In this document: positions 35,677 through 44,780 of the stretch, piece by piece
Numbering within the stretch: the first letter of the stretch is position 1
Layout of the letters: each line of letters starts with the position of its first letter
Assembly: GCA_020851235.1 (NCBI GenBank)
Contig: JADZDD010000025.1
Location: 62,001 to 126,000, forward strand
DNA from: Burkholderiales bacterium
GTDB lineage: Bacteria; Pseudomonadota; Gammaproteobacteria; Burkholderiales; Casimicrobiaceae
Direction of reading: 5' to 3'
DNA: 64,000 bases
The notes under the pieces: generated by a model
Databases searched by the model: none
What the model saw: only the letters and a program-made list of their open reading frames with translations
Told to the model about the DNA's origin: nothing
Program-made: the position numbers and the translations under genes

Positions 35677-35765
35677 CGTAACTCCGCTCCTGGCGTCATG
35701 CCGCCGCAAATCGGGCGGGCAATTCGTCGCGCCGTCGAGGATGCCGCACGTACCGTGCAGCGGAC

Positions 35766-36740
35766 TCACGCGTCCGCGCGCTGCTCGGCAAGACCCGCAA
35801 GGACGCGGGTGTACAGGTCGCGATCGACGTTGCCACCGCTCGCGATCACGGCGCTTCGCTTGCCGTGGCGATCGCGGGCGCGCAGGAGCGCGGCGAGCCC
35901 GGCGGCGCCGGCGCCTTCCACGACCTGGTGCGTATCGTCGAAGAACGCACGCATCGCCGCCTCGATGTCGTCGTCGCTCACTTCGACCACGTCGTGCGCG
36001 CCGCGGCGGATCACGTCGAGCGCGGCGGGAACGGGCACTCGCACGGCCATGCCGTCGGCGACGGTAACTGCGGTGGGAGTCTCGATCGGTCGTCCGGCAC
36101 GAAACGACTGCGCGTATGCATTGGCCTTGGTGGCGACGACGCCGACGATGCGCGTGCCGAGGTGAAGCGCGTCGCGCGCGGCGATGAGCCCGCAGATTCC
36201 CGATCCGCAGCCGATCGGCGCGTACACCGTGTCGATGTCGTGCACCGCGCGGAAGAGCTCGAGCGCGTACGTCGCCACACCCGCCACGAGTTCGGGCTCG
36301 AACGGCCCCACGAGGCGGAGCCCGTCGCGGTGCGCGAGCGCCGTCGCATGCTCACGCGCCGCGTCGAAGTCGCTGCCGTGAACGACGAGTTCCGCGCCGA
36401 GTGCCTCCATCGCGGCATTCTTGCCGCGGGAGTTGCCCTCGGGTACGACGATGCGGCAACGAATGCCGTGCTGGCGCGCGGCGAAGGCGAGGCTTTGACC
36501 GTGGTTGCCGCGCGTCGCACTGATCACGCCGGCGATGCGCGGCGCCGCTGCCGCAAGCTGCGCCATGAGATTGAGGCCGCCGCGCACCTTGAAGGCGCCG
36601 ATCGGCGTGTGGTTCTCGTGCTTGACCCACACTTCGCAGCCCGCGCGGCGCGCGAGGAGCGGCCACGCGTACTGCGGCGTGGGTGCCATCGCCGCGTACA
36701 CGTGCCGCGTGGCGGCGTCGATGTCGGCGAGCGTCGGCAT
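35766..36740 (-). CDS. Threonine/serine dehydratase-like PLP enzyme
   Basis: A 324-residue fold-type II PLP enzyme. The PLP lysine lies in KHENHTPIGAFKVRGG (Lys about 51), the phosphate-binding glycine loop in PIGCGSGICGL (near 182), and SATRGNHGQSLAFAA near residue 78 contacts the substrate carboxylate. Length without a C-terminal ACT domain means a catabolic or broad-range serine/threonine dehydratase rather than allosteric IlvA. It might also act on hydroxyaspartate or as a racemase, which cannot be separated by eye. Gene neighbours give no strong hint. Confidence 0.85.
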   Translation of the reverse strand: MPTLADIDAATRHVYAAMAPTPQYAWPLLARRAGCEVWVKHENHTPIGAFKVRGGLNLMAQLAAAAPRIAGVISATRGNHGQSLAFAARQHGIRCRIVVPEGNSRGKNAAMEALGAELVVHGSDFDAAREHATALAHRDGLRLVGPFEPELVAGVATYALELFRAVHDIDTVYAPIGCGSGICGLIAARDALHLGTRIVGVVATKANAYAQSFRAGRPIETPTAVTVADGMAVRVPVPAALDVIRRGAHDVVEVSDDDIEAAMRAFFDDTHQVVEGAGAAGLAALLRARDRHGKRSAVIASGGNVDRDLYTRVLAGLAEQRADA

Positions 36741-36778
36741 GGCGGTGGGTGCCACCGGGGCAGCCGTGGCGTGCGGCG

Positions 36779-37036
36779 CTAGCGGCCGATGTTGAGATAG
36801 GCCCAGATCAGGATCATCGAGCCGATGATCGACATGATCCAGCCGGCGCGATGGAACTTGCCGCCGGGCGAGCGCCACAGCAGGCTCGACAGGACGCCAC
36901 CGACGAGCGAGCCGCCGATGCCGAGGAGCGTCGTCATCCAAAATCCGAGGTCGACCGCGCCGGGGTAGAAAAGTCGAGCCAGCAGGCCGACGATGAACCC
37001 CACGATGATCATGCCGATCACGCCGAGAATGCCCAT
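36779..37036 (-). CDS. GlsB/YeaQ/YmgE family small membrane protein
   Basis: An 85-residue protein with three short hydrophobic segments rich in glycine (GILGVIGMIIVGFIVGLLARL, LLGIGGSLVGGVLSSLLW, MSIIGSMILIWAYL), the pattern of the transglycosylase-associated/GlsB family of small stress-related membrane proteins. The function is not defined. The ATG at 37036 was chosen because GGAGGA lies 6 bases upstream; the GTG at 37042 would abut that site. Confidence 0.85.
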   Translation of the reverse strand: MGILGVIGMIIVGFIVGLLARLFYPGAVDLGFWMTTLLGIGGSLVGGVLSSLLWRSPGGKFHRAGWIMSIIGSMILIWAYLNIGR

Positions 37037-37133
37037 GCTCACTCCTCCGGTTCGGGTGCGGTCGCCCGCGCGACGCGCATGCTAGCACGCGCTGCCGCGC
37101 CGACTGGGATGCGCGGCCGCGCCGCGCGACCGA

Positions 37134-37991
37134 TCAGGTGCACTCGCGGTGACGCGTCCGGCACGTCGCGAGCACCTCATCGGGGTCACGCTTCCACCAG
37201 TGGTTGGCCGAGAAGATCTCGACCTCGTGCTGGCCGCGGTAGCCCGCGGCCTCCAGCCATGAACGCAGCAGCGGCAGATCGATCACGCCGTCGCCCATCA
37301 TCCCGCGATCGTTGAGCAGGTCGGTGGTCGGCACCAGCCAATCGCTGATGTGATACGCGAGCAGCCGTGAGGGCGACGCCGCCCCCGCACGCGCGATCTC
37401 CTGCCGCAGGTGCGGATCCCACCACACGTGATACGCGTCGACCGCGACGCCGGTGCCTGGACCCAGTTCGTCGCACAGGTCGTTCGCCTGCGCGAGCGTG
37501 TTCACGCAAGCCCGATCGGCGGCGTACATGGGATGCAGCGGCTCGATGGCGAGCGGCATTCCCGCGGGACGCGCGTACTCGAGCGTTTCGCCGATGCCAT
37601 CGCGCACCATCTCCCGGGCGCCGGCGAGATCCTTGCTTCGGATCGAGCCATCGCGATCCTTGGGCAAACCCCCGGCCAGGATCACGAGGCAGCGCGCGCC
37701 GATCGCGAGCGCCTCGTCGACCGCGCGCTTGTTGTCGTCGATCGCAGCGTGCCGACCCTCACGGTCGAGCGCAGGGTACAGGCCACCCCGGCAGTAGCCG
37801 CTGACCACGAGTCCGGCGTCCCGGATGCGCGCCGCGGCGTCCTTCAACCCCACCGCCGCGACCTGATCGCGCCAGGGTGCGATGCCGCGGATGCCGTGGC
37901 GCACGCAACCGGCGATGACCTGCGGCAGCGACCACTGCGTGCGTACGGTCGCGGTATTGAGGGACAGCAGTTCCGGATCGGGTTCGGCCAT
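37134..37991 (-). CDS. Sugar phosphate isomerase/epimerase-like TIM-barrel protein
   Basis: A 285-residue AP_endonuc_2/xylose-isomerase-like TIM barrel. Metal-site residues are visible in AIEPLHPMY (Glu/His, near residue 147), VAVDAYHVWWDP (Asp/His, near 183), LLAYHISDWL (near 215) and HEVEIFSANHWW (Glu, near 263). These enzymes isomerise or epimerise sugars and inositols. It lies 89 bases downstream of the DUF993 gene on the same strand; the pair probably belongs to a small sugar or polyol pathway, but I cannot name the substrate. Confidence 0.8.
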   Translation of the reverse strand: MAEPDPELLSLNTATVRTQWSLPQVIAGCVRHGIRGIAPWRDQVAAVGLKDAAARIRDAGLVVSGYCRGGLYPALDREGRHAAIDDNKRAVDEALAIGARCLVILAGGLPKDRDGSIRSKDLAGAREMVRDGIGETLEYARPAGMPLAIEPLHPMYAADRACVNTLAQANDLCDELGPGTGVAVDAYHVWWDPHLRQEIARAGAASPSRLLAYHISDWLVPTTDLLNDRGMMGDGVIDLPLLRSWLEAAGYRGQHEVEIFSANHWWKRDPDEVLATCRTRHRECT

Positions 37992-38080
37992 CAGGATCGG
38001 CGTGAGTGCGTCGTCGTGGCGGTGGCGGTGCGCCGTTGCGATGTTATACCGAACCCCGTTCGCGCGCGGGTGCCGCGCCT

Positions 38081-39271
38081 TCAGGCGCCGACGCCGTGGA
38101 CGGCGAGGAAGCTTCGCATGCGCGCAGCCGCCATCTCCGGGTCGCGCAGGAGCCGCGCCTGATCGGCGAGGCGGAACAGCGTCGCAAGATGCACGAGCGA
38201 GCGGGCGCTCTGCTGGCCTCCCACCAGCGTGAAGTGGGACTGGTGACCATTGAGCCAGGCCATGAAGACGACACCGGTCTTGTAGTAGCGCGTGGGCGCG
38301 GCAAAGATGTGGCGCGACAACGGCACGGTCGGCGCGAGGATGCGATCGAAGCGCTCGCGCTCACCGTCCGCGAGCGCGGTCAACGCGGCGGCCGCCGCCG
38401 GAGCGATGCAGTCGAAGATGCCAAGCAGCGCGTCCGAGTGTCCGGTGCTGTCGCCGCCGATGAGCGCCGCGAAGTTGAAGTCATCGCCCGTGTACATGCG
38501 CACTCCCGAGGGCAGGAGATCGCGCAGCGCGATCTCCTTGTGCGCCGCGAGGAGCGACACCTTGACGCCGTCGACCTTCTGCGGATGCGCGCGGATCACC
38601 TCCGCGCACACCTGCGTTGCGCGCTCGTGTTCCGGATCGCTCGCGAGTCCTCCGGCGCCGATCCAGTAGCCGGCGAGCGCCGGATCGAACATCTCGCCCA
38701 GCCAGTGCACGATCACCGGCTCGCGCACCTGCGACAGGATGCGCCCGTAGACGTGGACGTAGTCGTCGGATGCGCGCGCACAGGCGGCAAGCGCGCGGCT
38801 CGCCATCAGGATGATGCGTCCGCCGGCCGCCTCGATCGCCGCGCATTGCATCTCGTACGCGGCGATGACGTCGTCGATCGTGGTGACGGACGAGGCGACG
38901 AGATGATCGGTGCCCGCACCGGAGAACACGACCGCACCCGGCACCGTGCGGGCCTCGGCGACACTGCGGCGGATGAGATCGAGCGAGTGCGCCCAATCGA
39001 GTCCCATGCCGCGTTGCGCGGTGTCCATCGCCTCCGCGACACCGAAGCCCAGGCGCCACAGGTGGTGGCGGTACGCGAGCGTGGCCTCCCAGTCGATCGC
39101 GATCTCGAGCCAGGGATCGACCGGGGCCAGGGGGTCGGCGACCACGTGCGCGGCTGCGAAGGCCACACGGTTCCACTGCGGCTTCAGCGCAGGCACCGGC
39201 CACGGTTCGGCAGCTTGCAGCGCGTACGGCACGACGGTGCGCTCGAGGGTGGGTAGCGACACGGTGGTCAT
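38081..39271 (-). CDS. DUF993 / dihydrodipicolinate-synthase-like protein
   Basis: A 396-residue protein that resembles the DUF993 branch of the DapA/NAL aldolase superfamily. A TIM-barrel pattern is visible: GAVVFSGAGTDHL near residue 120, the EPVIVHWLGEMFDP strand near 190, KVDGVKVSLLAAHKEIALRD near 235 where a Schiff-base lysine is expected, and RMYTGDDFNF near 265. The start at 39271 has AAGGA 7 bases upstream. It is followed by a sugar-isomerase-like gene. It is probably an aldolase or lyase acting on a sugar acid; the substrate is unknown. Confidence 0.75.
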   Translation of the reverse strand: MTTVSLPTLERTVVPYALQAAEPWPVPALKPQWNRVAFAAAHVVADPLAPVDPWLEIAIDWEATLAYRHHLWRLGFGVAEAMDTAQRGMGLDWAHSLDLIRRSVAEARTVPGAVVFSGAGTDHLVASSVTTIDDVIAAYEMQCAAIEAAGGRIILMASRALAACARASDDYVHVYGRILSQVREPVIVHWLGEMFDPALAGYWIGAGGLASDPEHERATQVCAEVIRAHPQKVDGVKVSLLAAHKEIALRDLLPSGVRMYTGDDFNFAALIGGDSTGHSDALLGIFDCIAPAAAAALTALADGERERFDRILAPTVPLSRHIFAAPTRYYKTGVVFMAWLNGHQSHFTLVGGQQSARSLVHLATLFRLADQARLLRDPEMAAARMRSFLAVHGVGA

Positions 39272-39441
39272 GGCAGGGTCCTTCGCATCGTGGAACGGCA
39301 CGTCGCGGATCCCCTTAAGGTACCGCAACGGCGGTGCGATCGGGGAGCGCAGGCACGTCGCACCGAGGATTGGGGTACGGCGCCGAAATGAACTCTGCAG
39401 CCCGCTGTCGCGGCAGGCGCGGCGTTTGCGACAATCGCGCG

Positions 39442-40398
39442 GTGCTCGGCGTCCTCCTCGTCACGTTTCCGTTCTTCGCCCTGGTCCTGTGCGGTTACGC
39501 GGCGGTGCGTCACGCGCTTCTGCCGCAGGCGGCGATCCCGGGGCTCAACGCCTTCGTGCTGTATTTCGCGCTGCCGTGCATGCTGTACCGCTTCGGCTCG
39601 ACCACCCCCATCGCGCAGTTCGTGGATCCTGCGCTCATCGGCACGTATTTCATCTGCGCAGCGCTGATGGTGGCGATCGCGCTCGGTGTCTCGGTGCGCC
39701 GCGTCGGATGGAACGACGGGGCCTTCGGCGCGCTCGTCGCGGCGTTTCCCAATACCGGCTACATGGGCGTGCCCCTGCTCGTCGCGCTGCTCGGTGCCGC
39801 GGCAGCGGGGCCGGCGATCGTGACCATCGTCATCGACCTCCTCTTCACGGCGTCGGTGTGCATCGCGCTGTCGCGCCTCGACGGGGCGGGCACGCACGGC
39901 GCGGCACGTGCGGCGCGCGATGCCCTGCGTGGCGTCCTGGCCAACCCGCTGCCGTGGGCGATCATCCTCGGGGCGGCGGCATCCGCGGCCGGCTTCACGT
40001 TGTGGGGGCCGATCGGTGCGACGGTGGGACTGCTTGCCGACGCCGCGTCCCCCGTTGCGCTCTTCACCATTGGCGCCGTCCTCGCGCGTGTGGCGCCCGA
40101 CGGGGCGGCGCCTCGTCGCCGCCGCAGTCGCGACGAGATTCCGCTCGCGCTGGTGAAGCTCGTCGTCCATCCCGCACTGGTCTACGGCGTCGGCCGCGCC
40201 GCGATCGCACTCGGCGTTCCGCTCGCGCACTTCGTGCTGATCGTGCTGACGCTCGTGGCTGCGCTGCCGAGTGCCAGCAACGCGATGGTGCTCGCCGAGT
40301 GGTTCGGCGCGGACAGCGGGCGCATCGCCCGCATCATCCTCGCCACGACCGTGCTCGCCTTCCTGACGTTCTCCGGCGCCGTCGCGCTGCTCACGTGA
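39442..40398 (+). CDS. AEC family (auxin efflux carrier) transporter
   Basis: A 318-residue membrane protein with about ten helices in two inverted halves. The first half has FALPCMLYRFGS near residue 46 and AAFPNTGYMGVPLLVALLG near 98; the second has LPSASNAMVLAEWFG near 275. Both match the family's broken-helix motifs. Members export or import organic acids such as malate, or act as bile-acid-type carriers. The start is uncertain: GTG at 39442 gives the typical length, while an ATG at 39388 would add an unlikely basic leader. It is divergent from the DUF993 gene and convergent with pyk. Confidence 0.85.
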   Translation: MLGVLLVTFPFFALVLCGYAAVRHALLPQAAIPGLNAFVLYFALPCMLYRFGSTTPIAQFVDPALIGTYFICAALMVAIALGVSVRRVGWNDGAFGALVAAFPNTGYMGVPLLVALLGAAAAGPAIVTIVIDLLFTASVCIALSRLDGAGTHGAARAARDALRGVLANPLPWAIILGAAASAAGFTLWGPIGATVGLLADAASPVALFTIGAVLARVAPDGAAPRRRRSRDEIPLALVKLVVHPALVYGVGRAAIALGVPLAHFVLIVLTLVAALPSASNAMVLAEWFGADSGRIARIILATTVLAFLTFSGAVALLT

Positions 40399-40419
40399 CG
40401 CGCGAGGCGCCCGAGGCTG

Positions 40420-41847
40420 TCAGGAGCGATGCTCTCCCACCCGCACGATCTTCATGGTGTTCGTGCCACCGGGCTTGCCCATGGGCTCGCCGATCGTGAG
40501 CACGATCGAGTCGCCGGCCTTGACCTCGCCCTTGGCCACGAGCAGCGCCTCGGCCGCGAGCAGCACGGCATCACGATCGGGGCTCTGCTCGAGGTAGAGC
40601 GGATGCACGTTGCGGTACAGCGCCAGTCGGCGCTGCGACTGGACCTTGGGGGTCAGCGCGAAGATCGGCGCGCCGCTGTGATGACGCGACATCCATAGCG
40701 CGGTCGCCCCGGAGTCGGTGAGCGCGGCGATCGCCTTTGCCTTGAGGTGGAAGGCGGTGAACAGCGTGGCCATGGCGATCGACTGATCGACGCGCGTGAA
40801 CGTGCTGTCGAGGAAGTCGCGATCGAGCTCGACCGCGGCGGTCTTCTCGGCTTCGGTGCAGATGAGCGCCATGTTCTCGACCGTCTCGACCGGATACATC
40901 CCCGTCGCTGTCTCGGCCGACAGCATCACCGCGTCGGTTCCATCGAGCACCGCGTTGGCCACGTCGGACACTTCGGCCCGCGTCGGGACCGGGGCGTGGA
41001 TCATCGACTCCATCATCTGCGTGGCGGTGATCGTGAGCTTGTTGCGCTCGCGCGCGAGCTTGATCATGCGCTTCTGCAGCCCGGGCACCGCGGCGTTGCC
41101 GACCTCGACCGCCAGGTCGCCGCGTGCGACCATGATCCCGTCCGATGAATCGACGATCTCGTCGAGATACGTGATCGCCTCGGCCCGCTCGATCTTCGCG
41201 ATGAGCAGCGCGTGTCCGCCGGCGGCGCGCATGAGCTGGCGCGCCATGTACATGTCCTCCTTGTTCTTCGGGAACGACACGGCGAGATAGTCGGCGCCGA
41301 TCTGCGCCGCCATCTTGACGTCGTCCATGTCCTTGGCGGTGAGCGCGGGCGCCGTCAGGCCACCCCCCATCCGGTTGATGCCCTTGTTGTTCGACAGGCG
41401 GCCGCCCATCACGACACGGGTGTGGATGCGCGGGCCGTCGACCGCCTCGACGGACAGCCGGATGAGCCCGTCGTTGAGCAGAAGCATCGCGCCCGGACCG
41501 ACGTCGCGCGGCAGTTCCTTGTAGTCGAGGCTTGCGTACGTGTCGGCGCCGATTTCGGCTTCGGCATCGAGGACGAAGCTCTGGCCGGCGACGAGCTCGA
41601 CGTGACCGTTGGGAAACGTTCCCACGCGGATCTTCGGGCCCTGCAGGTCGGCCATGATCGCGACCTCGCGCTCGAGCTTGCGCGCGCACTCGCGCACCAC
41701 ACGCGCCCGCTCGACATGATCGGCGGCAGTGCCATGCGAGAAGTTGAGGCGCACGACGTCGACGCCGGCGGCAAGCATGCGCGCCATGATCGCCGGCGAG
41801 GCGCAGGCGGGGCCCAGGGTTGCGACGATCTTCGTGGCGCGGGTCAC
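40420..41847 (-). CDS. pyk: Pyruvate kinase
   Basis: The 475-residue glycolytic enzyme converts phosphoenolpyruvate and ADP to pyruvate and ATP. The N-terminus RATKIVATLGPA, the NFSHG segment (35-39), the metal/catalytic segment IAKIERAEAITYLDEI near 220, MVARGDLAVEVG near 240 and the signature ATQMMESMI near 273 are all present. Length fits the family. It is the last gene of a tkt-GNAT-gap-pgk-pyk run on the minus strand, 90 bases after pgk. Confidence 0.97.
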   Translation of the reverse strand: MTRATKIVATLGPACASPAIMARMLAAGVDVVRLNFSHGTAADHVERARVVRECARKLEREVAIMADLQGPKIRVGTFPNGHVELVAGQSFVLDAEAEIGADTYASLDYKELPRDVGPGAMLLLNDGLIRLSVEAVDGPRIHTRVVMGGRLSNNKGINRMGGGLTAPALTAKDMDDVKMAAQIGADYLAVSFPKNKEDMYMARQLMRAAGGHALLIAKIERAEAITYLDEIVDSSDGIMVARGDLAVEVGNAAVPGLQKRMIKLARERNKLTITATQMMESMIHAPVPTRAEVSDVANAVLDGTDAVMLSAETATGMYPVETVENMALICTEAEKTAAVELDRDFLDSTFTRVDQSIAMATLFTAFHLKAKAIAALTDSGATALWMSRHHSGAPIFALTPKVQSQRRLALYRNVHPLYLEQSPDRDAVLLAAEALLVAKGEVKAGDSIVLTIGEPMGKPGGTNTMKIVRVGEHRS

Positions 41848-41937
41848 GGGGACGATTTCCTGGCGGTTACCGATGGAGCGGCGGGGCAGCGATATTACGG
41901 GAAACGGCCGCGTGCGCGCGGCCGCGGCGCAGAAAAT

Positions 41938-43122
41938 TCACTCGCTGCCGCGGCGCTCGAGCATCGCCACCGCCGGCAGCGTCTTGCCTTCGAGGAACTC
42001 GAGGAAGGCGCCGCCTCCGGTCGAGATGTAGCCGATGCGATCGGCGAGTCCGAACTTGGCGATCGCAGCGATCGTGTCGCCGCCCCCGGCGAGCGAGAAC
42101 GCAGGGCTGGCCGCGATCGCCTCGCCGATCGCCTTCGTGCCTTCGGCAAAGGCGTCCCACTCGAAAACGCCGATGGGGCCGTTCCAGACGATGGTTCCCG
42201 CCCTGGCGAGGATCATCCGCAACGCCGCCACGGACGTCGGCCCCAGATCGAGGATGAGGTCGTCGGGTGCGATGTCCTCGATGGCTTTGAGCGTCGGCGC
42301 CGCCGTCGCCTTGAACTCCTTCGCGGTCACCGCGTCGATCGGCAGCGGGATCTTGCCGGGGAATTCGGCGAGGATCGCCTTGGCCTCGTCGACGAGCTCG
42401 CCTTCGGCGAGCGAACTGCCGATCTTCCCGCCGGCCGCGAGGATGAACGTATTGGCGATGCCACCGCCGACGAGGAGCGTGTCGACCCGGGCGAGGAGCG
42501 ACCGCAGGATGGTGAGCTTGGTCGAGACCTTGGCGCCCGCGACGATCGCGACGAGAGGACGTCGCGGTGCGGCCAGCGCGCGGCCGAGGGCGTCGAGTTC
42601 GGCCGCCATGAGCGGCCCGGCGCAGGCGATCGGCGCGTGGCGCGCGATGCCGTGCGTCGTGGCTTCCGCCCGATGTGCGGTGCCGAAGGCGTCGTTGACG
42701 TAGACATCGCAGAGCTTGGCCATCTTGCGTGCGAGTTCGTCGCTGTCCTTCTTCTCGCCGACGTTGCCGCGACAATTCTCGAGCAGGACGACCTCGCCCG
42801 GCGCGAGGGCCCGGAGCCATTCGCCACCGTCGACCCAGTCGGTCACGAGGCGCACCGGCTGCCCGAGGAGTTCGCCAAGCCGCACCCCGATCGGCGCCAG
42901 CGAGTCCGCCGGCACGAGCTTGCCCTCACTCGGGCGCCCGAGATGTGAAGTCACCATCACCGCCGCACCGCGTGCGAGCGCATCCTGGATCGCGGGCAAC
43001 GAGGCGCGGATGCGCGTGTCGTCGGTGACGTTACCGGCAGCATCCTGCGGCACGTTGAGATCCGCCCGGATGAACACGCGCTTGCCGCGCACGTCGATGT
43101 CGGCGAGTCGCTTGAAGGTCAT
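41938..43122 (-). CDS. pgk: Phosphoglycerate kinase
   Basis: A 394-residue enzyme of glycolysis and the Calvin cycle. It has the family start [14 protein letters not shown] (14-27), the substrate-binding HLGRPSEGK segment near 62, and the nucleotide-site segment [17 protein letters not shown] near 368. The start at 43122 has GAGGAG five bases upstream, which decides against the ATG 15 bases further. It follows gap after 36 bases. Confidence 0.97.
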   Translation of the reverse strand: MTFKRLADIDVRGKRVFIRADLNVPQDAAGNVTDDTRIRASLPAIQDALARGAAVMVTSHLGRPSEGKLVPADSLAPIGVRLGELLGQPVRLVTDWVDGGEWLRALAPGEVVLLENCRGNVGEKKDSDELARKMAKLCDVYVNDAFGTAHRAEATTHGIARHAPIACAGPLMAAELDALGRALAAPRRPLVAIVAGAKVSTKLTILRSLLARVDTLLVGGGIANTFILAAGGKIGSSLAEGELVDEAKAILAEFPGKIPLPIDAVTAKEFKATAAPTLKAIEDIAPDDLILDLGPTSVAALRMILARAGTIVWNGPIGVFEWDAFAEGTKAIGEAIAASPAFSLAGGGDTIAAIAKFGLADRIGYISTGGGAFLEFLEGKTLPAVAMLERRGSE

Positions 43123-43158
43123 GAAGACTCCTCGCAACGCAGCAGTGGGTATCGGGCG

Positions 43159-44172
43159 TCAACGCGCCGCCATCAGCGCCATCGTGGTATCGAGCATCCG
43201 GTTGCAGAAGCCCCACTCGTTGTCGTACCAGCTCGCGACCTTGACGAGGCGTCCCTCGACCTTGGTGAGCGTGGCGTCGAACGTGGACGATGCCGGGTCG
43301 TGGTTGAAGTCGATCGACACCAGGGGCGCGGTGCTGTAGTTGAGGATCCCGGCGAGGGGGCCCGACGCCGACGCCGCCTTCATGACCGCGTTGACTTCCT
43401 CGACGCTGGTGTCGCGCGCGGCGATGAACGACAGATCGACGATCGAGACATTGATCGTCGGGACGCGGATCGCATACCCGTCGAGCTTGCCCTTCAACTC
43501 CGGCAGCACGAGGCCGATGGCGGCGGCGGCGCCGGTCTTGGTCGGGATCATGCTCATGGTCGCCGAGCGTGCCCGGCGCAGGTCCTCGTGATAGACGTCG
43601 GTGAGCACCTGGTCGTTGGTGTACGCATGCACCGTCGTCATGAGCCCGGTGACGAGGCCGATCTTGTCGTGGAGCGGCTTGACGAGTGGGACGAGGCAGT
43701 TGGTCGTGCACGACGCGTTCGAGATCACCGTGTGCGAAGCCTTGAGCACCTGATGGTTGACGCCGTAGACGATCGTCGCGTCGACATCCTTGCCGCCGGG
43801 TGCCGAGATGATCACCTTCTTCGCCCCGCCCGCGAGATGCGCGCTCGCCTTTTCCTTGCTTGCGAAAAGACCCGTGCACTCGAGCACGACGTCGACGCCG
43901 AGCTCACCCCAGGGGAGTTTGGCCGGATCGCGGTTCGCGAAGACCTTGATCCGGTCGCCGTCGACCACCATGGCATCGCCGTCGACCGCGACGGTGCCGG
44001 GAAACTTGCCGTGCGCGGTATCGTGACGCGTCAGGTGCGCGTTGATCTCGGGGCTTCCGAGATCGTTGACGGCGACGATCTGCAGGTCGTGCTTCTTGCC
44101 GTCCTCGTAGTGGGCCCGCAGGATGTTGCGGCCGATGCGTCCATATCCGTTGATCGCGACTTTGAGGGTCAT
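43159..44172 (-). CDS. gap: Glyceraldehyde-3-phosphate dehydrogenase, type I
   Basis: The 337-residue enzyme links glyceraldehyde-3-phosphate to 1,3-bisphosphoglycerate with NAD(P)+. NAD fold [10 protein letters not shown] (7-16), the catalytic cysteine motif [10 protein letters not shown] near 151, and the C-terminal [13 protein letters not shown] are canonical. Asp at the end of the second NAD strand (VNDLG) suggests NAD preference, although Calvin-cycle enzymes in chemolithotrophs may be flexible. It lies between a GNAT gene and pgk. Confidence 0.97.
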   Translation of the reverse strand: MTLKVAINGYGRIGRNILRAHYEDGKKHDLQIVAVNDLGSPEINAHLTRHDTAHGKFPGTVAVDGDAMVVDGDRIKVFANRDPAKLPWGELGVDVVLECTGLFASKEKASAHLAGGAKKVIISAPGGKDVDATIVYGVNHQVLKASHTVISNASCTTNCLVPLVKPLHDKIGLVTGLMTTVHAYTNDQVLTDVYHEDLRRARSATMSMIPTKTGAAAAIGLVLPELKGKLDGYAIRVPTINVSIVDLSFIAARDTSVEEVNAVMKAASASGPLAGILNYSTAPLVSIDFNHDPASSTFDATLTKVEGRLVKVASWYDNEWGFCNRMLDTTMALMAAR

Positions 44173-44201
44173 GATGTTTCTCTCGAGATGAAGGTGGTGG
44201 A

Positions 44202-44753
44202 TCAGTGCAGGCGGGATGCGTCGCCCAGGGCGGCGAGTGCGGCCAGATCGTGCCAGCCGTAACCCGCCTCGACGAGGTCCATGCCATCCCATTCGAAGGG
44301 CTGCTCGACGATGAGTTCCGCGCCGAGCCGCTCGTAGAAGGCGCGCGCGGGCTTGTTGCCGGCGATGACCCACACGAGCAGTCCCGTCGCGCCATGCGCC
44401 CGTTGTGCCGCTGCCACGCGGGCGACGAGCCGGCGGCCGACGCCGTGGCGCTGGTGCTCGCGATCGAGATACACCGCCGAGAGTTCGGCGTCGAAGCCGA
44501 GCTTCGGCGCGTCGAGCATGAGCCCCGAGGCGAAGCCGACGACGAGGCCGGCGACCTCGGCGACGAACGTCGTGCTGGTGTTGGGGGAGGCCCCCAAGAT
44601 GCGTTCCCACTGCGTCGCGCTCGCCTCGACGCTCATCGCATCGAGGTACGCCGCCGGCATCATGCCCCGGTACGTCGTCCGCCACGCCATCACGCGCACC
44701 TGCGCGATGGCCGCGGCGTCGTGCGGCGTGGCAAGGCGGATTCCGGGGTCCAT
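44202..44753 (-). CDS. GNAT family N-acetyltransferase
   Basis: A 183-residue acetyltransferase. The acetyl-CoA binding motif A is [20 protein letters not shown] (about residues 92-111, with the [10 protein letters not shown] loop), and the C-terminal [16 protein letters not shown] is motif B. The substrate is unknown. It is inserted between tkt (28 bases) and gap (30 bases) on the same strand, which is unusual for this glycolytic/Calvin run; it may modify a metabolite or an N-terminus, or simply be carried along. Confidence 0.88.
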   Translation of the reverse strand: MDPGIRLATPHDAAAIAQVRVMAWRTTYRGMMPAAYLDAMSVEASATQWERILGASPNTSTTFVAEVAGLVVGFASGLMLDAPKLGFDAELSAVYLDREHQRHGVGRRLVARVAAAQRAHGATGLLVWVIAGNKPARAFYERLGAELIVEQPFEWDGMDLVEAGYGWHDLAALAALGDASRLH

Positions 44754-44780
44754 CGCAGGGCCGCTGCGCAGGGGGCGCCG

